From: Maylandia zebra
Taxonomy: Eukaryota > Chordata > Actinopteri > Cichliformes > Cichlidae
DNA: 64,000 bases
Direction: 5' to 3'
Assembly: GCF_041146795.1 (NCBI RefSeq)
Contig: NC_135175.1
Span: 24,373,575-24,437,574 of the forward strand
The notes beneath the pieces are model-generated. The model worked only from the letters and a program-made list of their open reading frames with translations. It was not told the origin of the DNA and ran no database searches. The position numbers were made by a program, and so were the translations under genes. Position 1 is the first letter of the stretch. The number at the start of each line of letters is the position of its first letter. Shown one piece after another: positions 54,701 to 64,000 of the stretch.

Positions 54701-55221
54701 GGTCTCTCAATCACACCACCACACAGTACTGACCCACACATACAGTTCTTACACACACACTGGACTTTCTGGACTTTGGTTTTGCACAACACTGGTCACT
54801 ATATTCTTCATTTCCGGTTAATACTTGTACAGCTGCTGTTATTGTGTATATATTTATTTATATTTAGATTTCTTCATACATTCTTATATAGTTCTATATT
54901 GTGTATTGTGTATTTTGTTGTACAGTTATTTTATTTTCAACTTTAATTTATATATTTATCTTTATCTTATTCTTCCCAGTTAAATTTACCCTTCATTCTA
55001 ATTTGTGTTGTACAGTTATTTCATTTTTAACCTTAATTTATATTCTATTCCTTCCTAGTTAAATTTACCCTTTTTAATTTTTCATATTTATTTCCTATCT
55101 TATTCATAGCCTTTTCCTTTTTTTGTTTTCTTTAGGTCACGAGCAGTTGTCCAAGCATTTCACTACATATCGTACTGTGTATGACTGTGTACGTGACAAA
55201 TAAAATTTGAATTTGAATTTA
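51733..55221 (+). mobile_element. Nearly intact non-LTR retrotransposon (L2/CR1 group)
   Basis: It has a 5' region of about 100 bp, a single long open frame (51841-54732), a 490-bp AT-rich 3' UTR and a short repeat tail AAATTTGAATTTGAATTT at 55203-55220 rather than poly(A). The tail and the endonuclease-RT architecture fit L2/CR1/Rex1-like LINEs; the exact clade is not settled. Target duplication was not found. The absence of stops over about 2.9 kb indicates recent insertion. Confidence 0.85.
51841..54732 (+). CDS. LINE endonuclease / reverse transcriptase ORF
   Basis: There are 963 open codons. The APE-type endonuclease is visible as LLANVQSLENKLDDL, then LLCFTETWLN, VTGDFNSANL, and SDHAAIFL near its end. 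The reverse transcriptase follows: KAAGPDGIPGRIL, NDYRPVALTSVVMKCFERLV, QFAYRPNRSTDDAI, LFIDYSSAFNT, GAPQGCVLSPLLYSLYT and the catalytic KFADDTVVVGL. The C-terminal region ends RSFFPQAIRSLN. No ATG occurs in this frame before the endonuclease motifs: the first in-frame Met is in SVHRMDR at 52234, after the TETWL block. The true start may therefore be lost by a small indel or be non-AUG. All RT motifs look intact. Confidence 0.88.
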   Translation: MGKIITIGYIRYDSDTLVSIGLQCTHNSKFLTPDPSWPSEISRENKGKRRRPRGKRAGVRNRLRARAHRTPLPSILLANVQSLENKLDDLRARIKFQRDIRDCNLLCFTETWLNPAVPDHAIQPAEFFSVHRMDRTRDSGKSRGGGVCLMVNNNWCNSANVVPLTRSCTPNLELLSIMCRPFYLPREFTSVIVSAVYIPPQADTVTALCELHEALTQHQTQHRDAALIVTGDFNSANLKRAAPNFYQHITCPTRGERTLDHCYTTVKDGYKAQSRPPFGKSDHAAIFLMPKYKQRLKQEVPVQRKVARWTDQSVAALQDALDDTDWGMFRNSSDDDVNVFTEAVVGFIRKLADDTVETKTITTFPNQKPWVDKTIRDALRSRTAAYNTGLMTGDMDPYKAASYNVRRAVKEAKQRYGRKLESQLQQSDSRSLWRGLRTITDYKAPTTGMTNAAVTLADELNTFYARFEATAKVSNNASVSGANGCRQEDTASTGNVLVISEHEVRRAFKRVNTRKAAGPDGIPGRILRDCAYQLAPVFTEIFNISLSQSVIPTCFKESIIVPVPKKPHPASLNDYRPVALTSVVMKCFERLVRDFIISSLPDTLDPLQFAYRPNRSTDDAISHLLHTSLTHLDTRRGNYVKMLFIDYSSAFNTIIPSTLTTKLEHLGLSSSMCQWISNFLTGRPQAVRMGGHVSASTTLSTGAPQGCVLSPLLYSLYTYDCVATTSSTTIIKFADDTVVVGLISDNNETAYLKEIRNLENWCQRNNLLLNVSKTKELIVDFSTKQERNYQTPVINECPVERVDSFKYLGVHITQDLSWSCHINTVVKKARQRLYHLRRLRDFQLPSKVLRNFYSCTIESILAGNILTWFGNSTMQDRRALQRVVRSAERTIRSELPDLHSIYSRRCWTKARKIVKDLSHPNNRLFSLLRSGKRFRSLKTNTERLRRSFFPQAIRSLNHTTTQY

Positions 55222-56635
55222 GGTTTGGTTTGGTCCTGGCAGTTAATGACAAAAAAGCCAAGCTATGTTGAACTCACTTCAAAGTAAATCCTCCTGATAG
55301 AGGCATCAAGTCAAACATGCTTCTTTGTGAAATTCATATTCTTCTTCTTTTTTTAAATTCAGAGAAACTGATTGTCCTTGTTTGGAAAAAAGTGGACCCA
55401 AGGACCAGATTCGAGCAATAGTTGGGTGAGGAAAGCGTTTGTTGACAGAGAGTGAACAGTTTTCAGGTAGTAGGTTGGAGGTGCACCACTGCTGGTTCAC
55501 ACACAGAAGCTCTGCCAGTAGATAATAAGTTAGAGTCCAAATAGAGAGTACTGTTTGCAGAGAGGAACTTGATTGTTTGTGACAGTTCTGCTTCAGTTGT
55601 TTAAGAGCAAAGACTTATTGCACCAATAAACCTTCCACGTTGCATCGTGCCCCGCCATAATATCATGACGCAGTCATTTCTATTTATGCCTTCCTTTAAA
55701 GCACAGGAAGCTGCTGCAGTATTCTCCTGAATGATTGGTGTCACCGCTTGAGATGTTTTCCACAAAGTCTTAAGTTTTCAAACAGTTGCAACATCTTCCT
55801 CTGTATAATCTGTGTATCTCTGAGCTGGAACATCATTAAAATGGCAGTAAAATACGAGACAGTTGTACTGTTGTGTAGCTGGTTAGAAAAAACCAGAGGT
55901 GCATGACTGGCTGAAGTGCCACAAATAAAGTTGTGCATGCCGTAACATGTGACGTCAAACTCGGATGTGCACGATGTTAGCAGCTCGGGGTAACAAATAT
56001 GTTGGTAGAGGTGACAGGCAGAGTAAGTCCTTTCTTAGGTGATAAAGCAAATAAATTAGGGTGGATGATTCCACAGGAAACAGGTGAATGTGTTTCGAAG
56101 GTGGTGATGTTTCAAAGGGAGCATGGAGCAGGCAACTAGAAGAGGCAAAGAGAGACTCCATTAATACGGGCGGAAGATTGCAAGCAACAGATAACAGAAG
56201 TAGCCTAATGGTCACCACAATGGCACAAAAATATGGCAGACAACTGTTGCAACTTCCAGGCTTAATATATATTATACTCAATTATCACATGTAGAGCAGA
56301 TGCTGGAAGAACAGCGTGGCGCCAAAAAGCAACATTTGGTATTTTTGGAACAACCTGCATGTGCAAAAAAAATCCAGGTTCAATTATTATTGCAAGAAAT
56401 ATAAAATCATCGTTCTGTATTTCTACTGATCTGACCTGGGTAATATACTAGGAAGGAAATGATGCTGCATTGTTTGATGAAAATGATCAACCTACAGAGA
56501 GCCAAATTCAAAGAGACCTTGAAAATCAAAGTGATCAAACGATGCAGGAGGCTAGTCCACTTTGCCTAAATTTCATTGAAGTGACTCAAAATATTACTCA
56601 GTAGTTTGTATTGCTACCATGTGCTGATATTTATG
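55222..56635. other. Gene-free stretch after the LINE
   Basis: No gene or repeat family is recognised. AT-rich, short frames only. Confidence 0.4.
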
Positions 56636-56639
56636 CCTG

Positions 56640-57480
56640 ATAACGTCTTACTCTGATTGAGATGACGGGTCTCGTCCTCCCAGATATGGACCAGAGCATC
56701 AATGTGCTCCTGGATAGTCTGAGGTGCAACCTGGCAAACCAGAAAGATGATGTCCCAGCTTGTGCTCTATTGGGTTTAGCAAGCATGGGGACCAATGGTA
56801 TCAATTCTTTCACCCTTCAGGAACTACCTGCATGCACAAGGAGGAACCCAGGGCCCACCTCACCAGCATAGGGTCTGACATTGGGTCTAAGGTGTCATTG
56901 CCTAGCGTGTAGAGGCCTGTGTGTCCCTCCATGTATGTGCCTCCCCATCGCTGACTTACCACCAAACTGGTCTTGCTGAATGATGTTGCAGGCAGCACAA
57001 TGTTCTCCACAGAGACTCCGGGGGCTTTCGCGTCTGCCACATGTGCTCAGGGTGAACCTGCTCTCATCTGTGAAAAGAATATTGCAGGTAATGGACCTGC
57101 CAATTCTGGTATTCTATGGCAAATGCCAGTCGGCTCCATGGTGCTGGGCATCAAGCACGGTGCCAAACAGAGGATGTTGAAACTCTAGTTGGCCACACAT
57201 ATGGAGTCATCGTTGTTGGGGTTACTGATTGCTTGGTCAGAGATATTCACACCAGTGCCCTGCTGGAGGATATTTTATAGCAATAGCAGTGCTCATCCTG
57301 TTCTTTCTTGCACAAAGGAGCAGATACCAGTCCTGCTCATGGGTTAAGGACCTTCTACTGCCCTGTCCAGCTCGCCTAAAATAACAGCTTGTCTCCATGC
57401 TACTGAGACAGAAAACCTTCTGGCAATGGCACGTATTCATGTGATTACCTCTGCAACAACTGTGAGGTTCAGGTATCACC
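56640..57480 (-). pseudogene. Tc1/mariner transposase relic (second family)
   Basis: On the minus strand, pieces of a DDE transposase appear in order: EQDWYLLLCARKNRMSTA (about 57345-57290), ILFTDESRFTLSTCGRRE (about 57080-57030), CNIIQQDQFGGKSA (about 56990-56950), VRPYAGEVGPGFLLVHAGSS (about 56880-56820) and LLNPIEHKLGHH (near 56790-56750). Stops and frame changes separate them. LFTDESRF holds the first catalytic Asp. Inactive. Confidence 0.88.
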
Positions 57481-57777
57481 TCATGATATCAGTAGTGACT
57501 CTGACCCAATCCAAATACATTATACAATACATTACATAATTTCCTTAGGGATTAATAAAGTATTCAGATTCTGATTCTGAAATACAAAACTAGTGAGAAA
57601 GCAGTCAGAAAAGATGAGAAGGGACCTCCGCCTGTAAAACCATTCCTTTGGGGGAAGGGGTAATTTTCGTTGCAACACTATAAATATGATAATGGTATCT
57701 TCAATAGTATTTGGCCCCAAAGAAACCACACACACTCCTTTTTGATTCTATTCTATCTATTTAAATTCTTTGTATTA

Positions 57778-57855
57778 TATTCCTCTGTTCAGCACTTTGG
57801 GCAACACTTGATGTCTTTTAAATGTGCTATATAAATAAAGATGACTTGACTTGAT
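57778..57855 (+). repeat. LINE 3' tail fragment
   Basis: CAGCACTTTGGGCAACACTT followed by AATGTGCTATATAAATAAAG and ACTTGACTTGATTC is a common fish LINE 3' terminus. Only the tail is present. Confidence 0.6.
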
Positions 57856-60800
57856 TCATAAAGATTGCGTGGGTGATCGATGTGGCTAACACTTAGAAGA
57901 AAGAGAAAAAAATTGTAGGCAATACAGAAAAAAGAAAATCTATTTTTGTGTGAATGATAATGTGTAAGTTAATTGGCCCAGCTTCATTATCAATCTCCCA
58001 CACAAGCAAATATGTGATCATAACAAATAATCCCCCTGAAGCTGCTTCGTATTGCAGATGTTTGCATGATTCACTTTGAGGTGTGGAGCCAGAGGGGCTC
58101 ACTGTTTTTGATCTATGACTCAGGGGAACAGCTGATCATCTTCAGAAATGCTGAATGTGCACTGTGAGTGAGCGGGACATTTACAATCAATGGCCGGGGG
58201 ATTGGAAGGCACGCTGGCGGTCCTCTACATCAAGGTAAGAGAGAAAAAGATGGGGGCAAAGTTGGAAAATTTAGGTGATGATGAAGTGAAAATGTTGGAC
58301 AAAGAGGCAAAAGTGATGGAAGATTTCGACAGAAGCTAAAATGATGAGATGGGTGAGGACTTTTACTCAGTAAATCCTTATGTACAGTGTAATAACTTAG
58401 TATAATCCATAATAACTTCACTTAAATGAGACAGTTGCTATTTAACCACAAAACACTGTAAATACGATCAACTCTAATGTTTTTAGATTTAAGCCTGTCA
58501 TCACAGAAAATGCATCTTTGCATTAAATGATGAAAAGCATCATGTTTGTGTAATTCAGCATAACTGCAGATTGAAAAAACTGATGCAAAGAAGTGATGAT
58601 GCTGATTTCAAAAGCTTCTGCAGATTGATACACTCTCCCATCGGGCTTGTACTTGAAATCTGCTTTCCATATATAAATCTTAACATACTAGAAATGAAAA
58701 TGGACATAGAAATACAAAATAAAAGCAAAATGACAAATAAAGAAAACAAATCAATTAAGCAGCTCCTGAGAAACTGAACCAGCAGGTGTTTCAACTGATT
58801 AGATCCCAGAAAAATAAATGAAGTACAAAAAAAGACAAACATATTCTGAAAGAAATACACAACTTTTTATCCAAATACAACTTTCTGCATAAATACAGTG
58901 AGCATAAATGAAAGCTAAAGTTTGTCTGATAATCTTCTCATGTATTATTTTTTTCTTTCCCAGAAACTGTGAAAACTGTTTGCTGTTATTTTAACTGCAG
59001 TTCTGTCCTCTAATCATCTGTGACTTTCAGTAGGGTTGCAGTCATAGCTGGACATCTCTTTAGGAGCCAGCTTATTTTGTGCTGCCCACATGTTCTGTGT
59101 CACTTCATGACATCTTTGTCATTTTTGTGTAAAATTATAAAATAATGATAAAAGCAAAAAAATATATATCAAGGCAAAAGAATTCTGAAAATTGCCCTCC
59201 ACCCATTTCCCCCAGCTATATAGTCCTTTTTTAGCCTCTATTGTTGAATTTCTTTTATATGTGGTAGTTTCCATCATTCTCTTAGAAATCTGCATAGCTC
59301 CTGACTATGTGGTGAAATTTGAAATTTTCCCCATTGAGCGTAATAACAGCCTTTCCTGCTTTCTTCACAGCCACTGGATAAAAGCCAAACTTTAGAAAAG
59401 TGCCTGACCAGCAGGGCCGACTTTTCAATACTTGAGCCATTTATAATGCAGGACATTGTCTCAGTATGTGGCAGTCCCAAAGAGTAGGACACCTGGTCCC
59501 CCGAAGGCTATTCTTTCATCACCATAACTGAGTTTTGTCCAAATCCATGAAATTCAACTTTTGATGTAGCTCCTGGTTCCTAAGCAGTCTTCAGCCATGT
59601 TTAGCCTATGAACACCTGCTTTAAGGCTTATGGATATTGAGGTTTCTCATGTGTTGTCCACCACATTGGACTTGATACATCCACCCAGTACCTTGTTGGG
59701 AATTAACATGTTTTCTCTGACTGGTTGGCAGAGGTTTCTGGAGTTTTTTGGTTCTTTTTGGGTAAAATCAGAGTCACAGAAGGCGCTGCACCAAAAACCT
59801 CCCATAGTGTTTACTTTTCTAGTAGATTGGAATTGGATGCACAATTCAAAAAAGCATAAATGTAAACTGGAAATGGACAAGCACTGCAGTGAGCATGTTT
59901 CAAAGGGCACAACCTTTACTTTGAAGGTGGATGGCCTCCAGTTTTCTGGCTTGTGTTGTTATTTTCACAGTTTCACTAAAGTTTGGAGAGTCGCACCTGC
60001 CATCAGTTTCCATCAACCACAACAGGTCACATGGGGGATCTTTGCATCCATTGTTTTTCCACTTACCAACGATGATCATTATTAGAGGCAAAAGGAAAGA
60101 TTTTCCAGGGTGTGCTAATTGGCTATTGACTTCTCAGTCTTACATCATTAGCCAATGAGAGCACAGTATCACAGTCGGATCCACTTCTTATTTTTCACAT
60201 CCAGTTTGAAAGCAGGAAAAGATAAAGAACAAAAGATAAGAGAAAATTAAAAAAACAAAACAAAACAAAACAGAGGCATCGCCCCCTGCTGGCCATTAGT
60301 AAGAAATATACAAAAAGGGCACTGCTATTTTGCCTTAGCTTTTCTGAGTCAATGGAAACATTTGTTTTTACATACAGTGTATGCAACAAACACGTGAAAT
60401 GAACCACTTACACGTAGGTACAGAGGTACAGAGGTGCTTCAAACTCTATATTCAACATAGAATTTTTTAAAATGCCAGTAAAATGTATATTTTCTCACAT
60501 CTGCAACAGAATCAGCAGTTTTGCACGTTTCTTTCATTAATTTTGATCAAATTTAGCTCTTATTTATGATTAATTCCAAACTGTTAGTCATGAACATCCA
60601 CCACAGACAGTGTCTTAGATTATTCAGATAAAGGTCTCCTGAATCCTCTCATTTATCTCTCCTATCTTCGCATCGAGATGAGCAACACTGACCTGATACC
60701 AAGATAATACGCTTCTGTATATAAAACAATCAGACTGGAGACAGATCACAAACCTACTGGAGCCTGATATTACATAAAGAAAACAGCCACGCTCTGTAGA

Positions 60801-62263
60801 AATTCGACTGTCTCACGGCATCAGAAGTCATCCGTCTACTGATTTGCCCTCCGGCCTTAAAACATGCTTGGCATCAGTGGGTTGTACAGAGGCTCCCTAC
60901 TGTGTGTTTTATACACACACACACACAGAGGCAGGCACGTAGTATAGGTCCACACAACCTTGACACATACTTTTAGATATGAGGCAAATCTATTCTGCAA
61001 CCAGTACACAGTGAGAGCTCTCCTAACCGCCTCTGCATGTCAGCTGTGGTACTCTGGCGCTTCTCCTCACGATCCTCCACTAACCGTCACCTAGGGAACC
61101 TCTAGCTTTGTGATGGATGCCTACGACTTAATGAGAAGTGAAAGCCGTCAATAGACACGATTGATACATGTCTCAGCATCATCACTTTACTGGCAGATTT
61201 GTACCCAATTATATATGCACACATCTTTCAGAAGACATCTTGAATTCTGTGAAAAATTGCAGTTTCTGACTATTTGAGGACAATTGAGACTTTCTTTTCT
61301 CCTTCTTTTCCGTTTCAATTACTGGGCCAGTAATTTATTTTATTTTTTACGATAACAATTAACATCCTGCAGGCGGTGTGGCTGAACGTGCACCAGGCAG
61401 CACATGCATCACAGGCAGTTTGATGTATTAAGTCGTCTGCTAACGATCAGAAACATTAAAAAAACGAGTAAATTACTACAACTGACCTTAAAATGAAATG
61501 TATATAGGAAACATTTTCACATACTTGACATGTGAATATGAATAAATCAAATGTCTGACTTTTTTGGCATTTCCCTCATAAAAATTTTACAAACCACCAT
61601 TTGCAAATATTTAATTTTGGGACATATATTAATAGGACATTTTCTGTTCCTCATATGACACATTCATTATCGTTCCTGTAATAGTTGTAACTTTCTGCAT
61701 ATTTTTTGTTTTAACAGCTGGGTGTCACTAGCACACTCAGTGCTGGGTTTAATAGCACTATTAGCTGTATCCAGTGGTGCAGTTGGGGTTGTGACCATGT
61801 TTTAGGATAGCTTTGAATGAAATGTAGCTGCAAGCAATTGTATTTTATCCTCAACAATTCATAAATGATGATTTGTGGCATCAATATGAGACTGTGAACA
61901 ACACCCACTCACAGGAGAGCAACAATTTAACATAATATTAATGTAATAAATGCTCCCTTTTTTCTTAAGTGGTAATGTCTTTTAAAAATTAATGCATGAA
62001 AAAAAGAATCACAGCTGTGCTTTTGGAGATACAGTCATGCTAACATTTGGCATCAGGTGTGCATGTGTTCTACATTTGAGCTTAGGGAATTGTGCAGGTG
62101 ATGGCATATTTCGAACAGATGGCTAAAATAAAGTGAAAGCACCCTTTGTCTCTAATCTGTGAAGATACATTTGAGAAAATATTAAATGTATTGCTTTATA
62201 ATGATAGTGAATAAACTGGAAGCATGATCATGACTAGCCATTTTCCCTTCATAGACATAAATA
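57856..62263. other. 4.4-kb gene-free region
   Basis: No gene recognised. The plus frame at 59630-60085 (151 codons) has no known motif and is judged fortuitous or part of an unclassified repeat. A short CA run lies at 60913-60926. Confidence 0.4.
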
Positions 62264-63816
62264 CTAGGGGTGCAACGATACACAAAATTCACGGTTCGGT
62301 TCGATACTTTGGTGTCACAGTTCGATATTTTTCGATACAAAAAAAATGTTCATGCCTTTTTAATTTGTCATTTATTAAAATTATAAATATATATTTTAAC
62401 TCAAAAGTACAGTTTTTAAATTTAATGTTGCTGAAACAAAAGTAATATATCTCAGGGGTCTCAAAATCCCTGGTAGCCCTTCGGGCAGGGACTCTTCAGT
62501 TTTTGGTAGCCCAAAATAAATGTAAGTAGCCCGAATAAAAAAGAGAGCAATTTTTTGATTGATGTTTTGTTTCCTTTACAGTATTATACATTAAAGTATA
62601 ATTACATTAAATTACAACATTGTATAAAAATTACAATCATCAACTCAAATACTTGGTTCTAATTGAACAGAAATTTCTATGAACTTGTAAGAACTGTGTA
62701 GGACATGAATCAGTCTGTGTCAGATCCTGAATTTGAAATTTCCGCTGAAGTCACGGGTAAGAGACAAGTGGAACCAAGATCTAGGCCATTTGCTTTTTGA
62801 AGTTTGCAAAGTCTGCTAAATTTTGCCAGTGGTAGTTCACTCTTTGCAACATAGTACGCTGTTCTAAACAGATTTTTCAGGTTTATTTTTAGTATGTTAT
62901 TTGCAATTGGTGTTTGTTCTGGGAAAGATATTGCAGACTGAGCAATAATGCATTTCTTGCATTTCTCATGGGTTCTAATGGGGCCTTTCTTAAAATGACT
63001 GGTCCCAGTAACAAAGGCGCTTGTCGACTCAGAAATCGAGAGAAAACCAACAACACACCCGGCAGAACATCATGTTATTTACACGGGTGCACATAAGTGG
63101 TCCGCATGTGCGCATTCGCTGTCAAAATAAAAGACGCGCACCAGATAAGAAGTTGCAACGCGCGTTTGCGTCCATATAAAAAGCACTGTTTTTGTCTGCT
63201 AGAGTGGGATTTTCACGGCACATTCCGCACCACATCTCTGTGCGTTCATCATTTGTTTGAAGCCAGCTCACCTCCTGCAACCACTTTTCCGAGAATACGT
63301 GCTTCTTTTGTGGTTCGGACTCCTTCTGACAATTGTTTGGAGGTGGAGGAACACCAAAGTAATTGCTTAAAGGAGCTTCTTCGACATCTTTAAGAGTTTT
63401 AAACAAATGTCTGTCCTCCTCCAGAAAATCTTATGTATGCAAACACGCGTAGCAACTTCATATCTTGTGCGTGTTTTTTTTTTTTTTTTGACAGCGAATG
63501 CGCACCTGCGGACCACTTATGTGCAGCCCCGGTTATATAGCTCGTCATATTGCAGCCACAGAAATTATTTTGTCCATGGAACCATAAAGCTGCACTTTCT
63601 TTTTGCCTTATAGTCTGATTTGTCATAACTTTTCCGTTTTGTGGTAAGCTTTTCTTTGGCTGTTACTTCTTCACCCTGACCTGTCTTATTTGGCTCAGCA
63701 GAACTAAAATATATATCCTGCTGCTTTTACACGCACACACACATAACGGTCAGCGATTCTCTGCGCGATCAACCTCTCACATGTTTAAGCTTGCTGCAGG
63801 AGATTTCACTTGTCAT
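62264..63816 (-). mobile_element. hAT-type transposon, copy 2, with TTF-finger fragment and foldback arms
   Basis: It is near identical to 1251-2685 in the same orientation, beginning CTAGGGGTGCAACGATAC. The minus frame 63406-63122 encodes the same TTF-finger start (VFSEKWLQEVSWLQ, WCGMC). Unlike copy 1 it keeps about 150 bp before the finger (62980-63150) that form, with 63433-63537, a pair of imperfect inverted arms of about 100 bp around the finger-coding part. No catalytic core is seen. Confidence 0.75.
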
Positions 63817-63827
63817 GAAATCTCCTG
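63797..63827. repeat. Perfect 12-bp hairpin at the end of hAT copy 2
   Basis: CAGGAGATTTCA, loop CTTGTCA, TGAAATCTCCTG. The left arm also occurs in copy 1, but the right arm does not. Confidence 0.85.
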
Positions 63828-63833
63828 TATAAT

Positions 63834-63882
63834 TAATATATATATATATATATATATTTATTATATATATATACACATATAT
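63834..63882. repeat. AT-rich simple repeat
   Basis: An almost uninterrupted (TA)n run directly after the hairpin. The sequence after it, to the right edge, is not identified. Confidence 0.85.
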
Positions 63883-64000
63883 ACATACACACAGAAAGGA
63901 ACACAGAAAGGAATTGGCAAGAATACCAGAGGCGCAAAACACCAGCTACAATCAGCCGAGACTGCAAGACCAGACTGACCAACCTGTGCACTGCCTGGAT

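Noticed and set aside
59630-60085. 151-codon plus frame
   Set aside because: No recognisable domain; isolated in gene-free DNA. Possibly part of an unclassified repeat.

Overview
The window is nuclear DNA of a teleost fish, most likely a percomorph; a cichlid-type genome is plausible but not proven. The evidence is large intron-containing vertebrate genes with GT-AG splice sites, AT-rich intergenic DNA, CA/GT microsatellites, and transposon families typical of fish: hAT elements with BED or TTF fingers, piggyBac-like MITEs with TTAA targets, decayed Tc1-like transposases, an L1-like LINE and an L2/CR1-group LINE.

Genes, left to right. (1) myom1 (minus, 169-14983, continuing off the left edge) encodes the N-terminal 503 residues of an M-band myomesin. 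All 11 coding exons join in consistent phase. A tRNA-Arg(CCG) gene lies on the opposite strand in its first coding intron. (2) myl12 (plus, 24837-26254) is the 172-residue regulatory light chain of non-muscle/smooth-muscle myosin II. MYOM1 next to MYL12 is also the human arrangement. (3) A FAST-kinase-domain gene, probably fastkd3 (plus, 28460-31318, 659 aa), encodes a mitochondrial RNA-processing protein. (4) chmp5 (minus, 31804-34954, 219 aa) encodes an ESCRT-III subunit. (5) oprk1 (minus, 38581-43628, 376 aa) encodes a kappa-type opioid receptor and has a predicted 5' UTR exon near 44.0-44.2 kb. From about 44.3 kb to the right end I find no host gene.

Mobile DNA. Two related hAT copies (1251-2685 and 62264-63816) lie in the same orientation near the two ends. 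A complete hAT with a perfect 8-bp target duplication lies at 10433-11820. A 3.2-kb 5'-truncated L1-like LINE (17508-20684) has a 17-bp target duplication, a G-rich 3' UTR and two poly(A) tracts that look like a 3' transduction. A nearly intact LINE with a 963-codon open frame lies at about 51.73-55.22 kb. Tc1-type relics lie at 41.2-42.2, 46.1-46.8 and 56.6-57.5 kb, and piggyBac-like MITEs at 27.2 kb and probably 3.5-4.2 kb.

Regulation. Perfect SRF (CArG) consensus sites lie upstream of both actomyosin genes, at 15576 for myom1 and 23077 for myl12. Two successive TATA-plus-GTAAGT-donor modules at 21.70 and 22.03 kb may be unannotated first exons. The genes do not form an operon. myom1 and myl12 share a contractile theme; the others are neighbours without an evident shared pathway.
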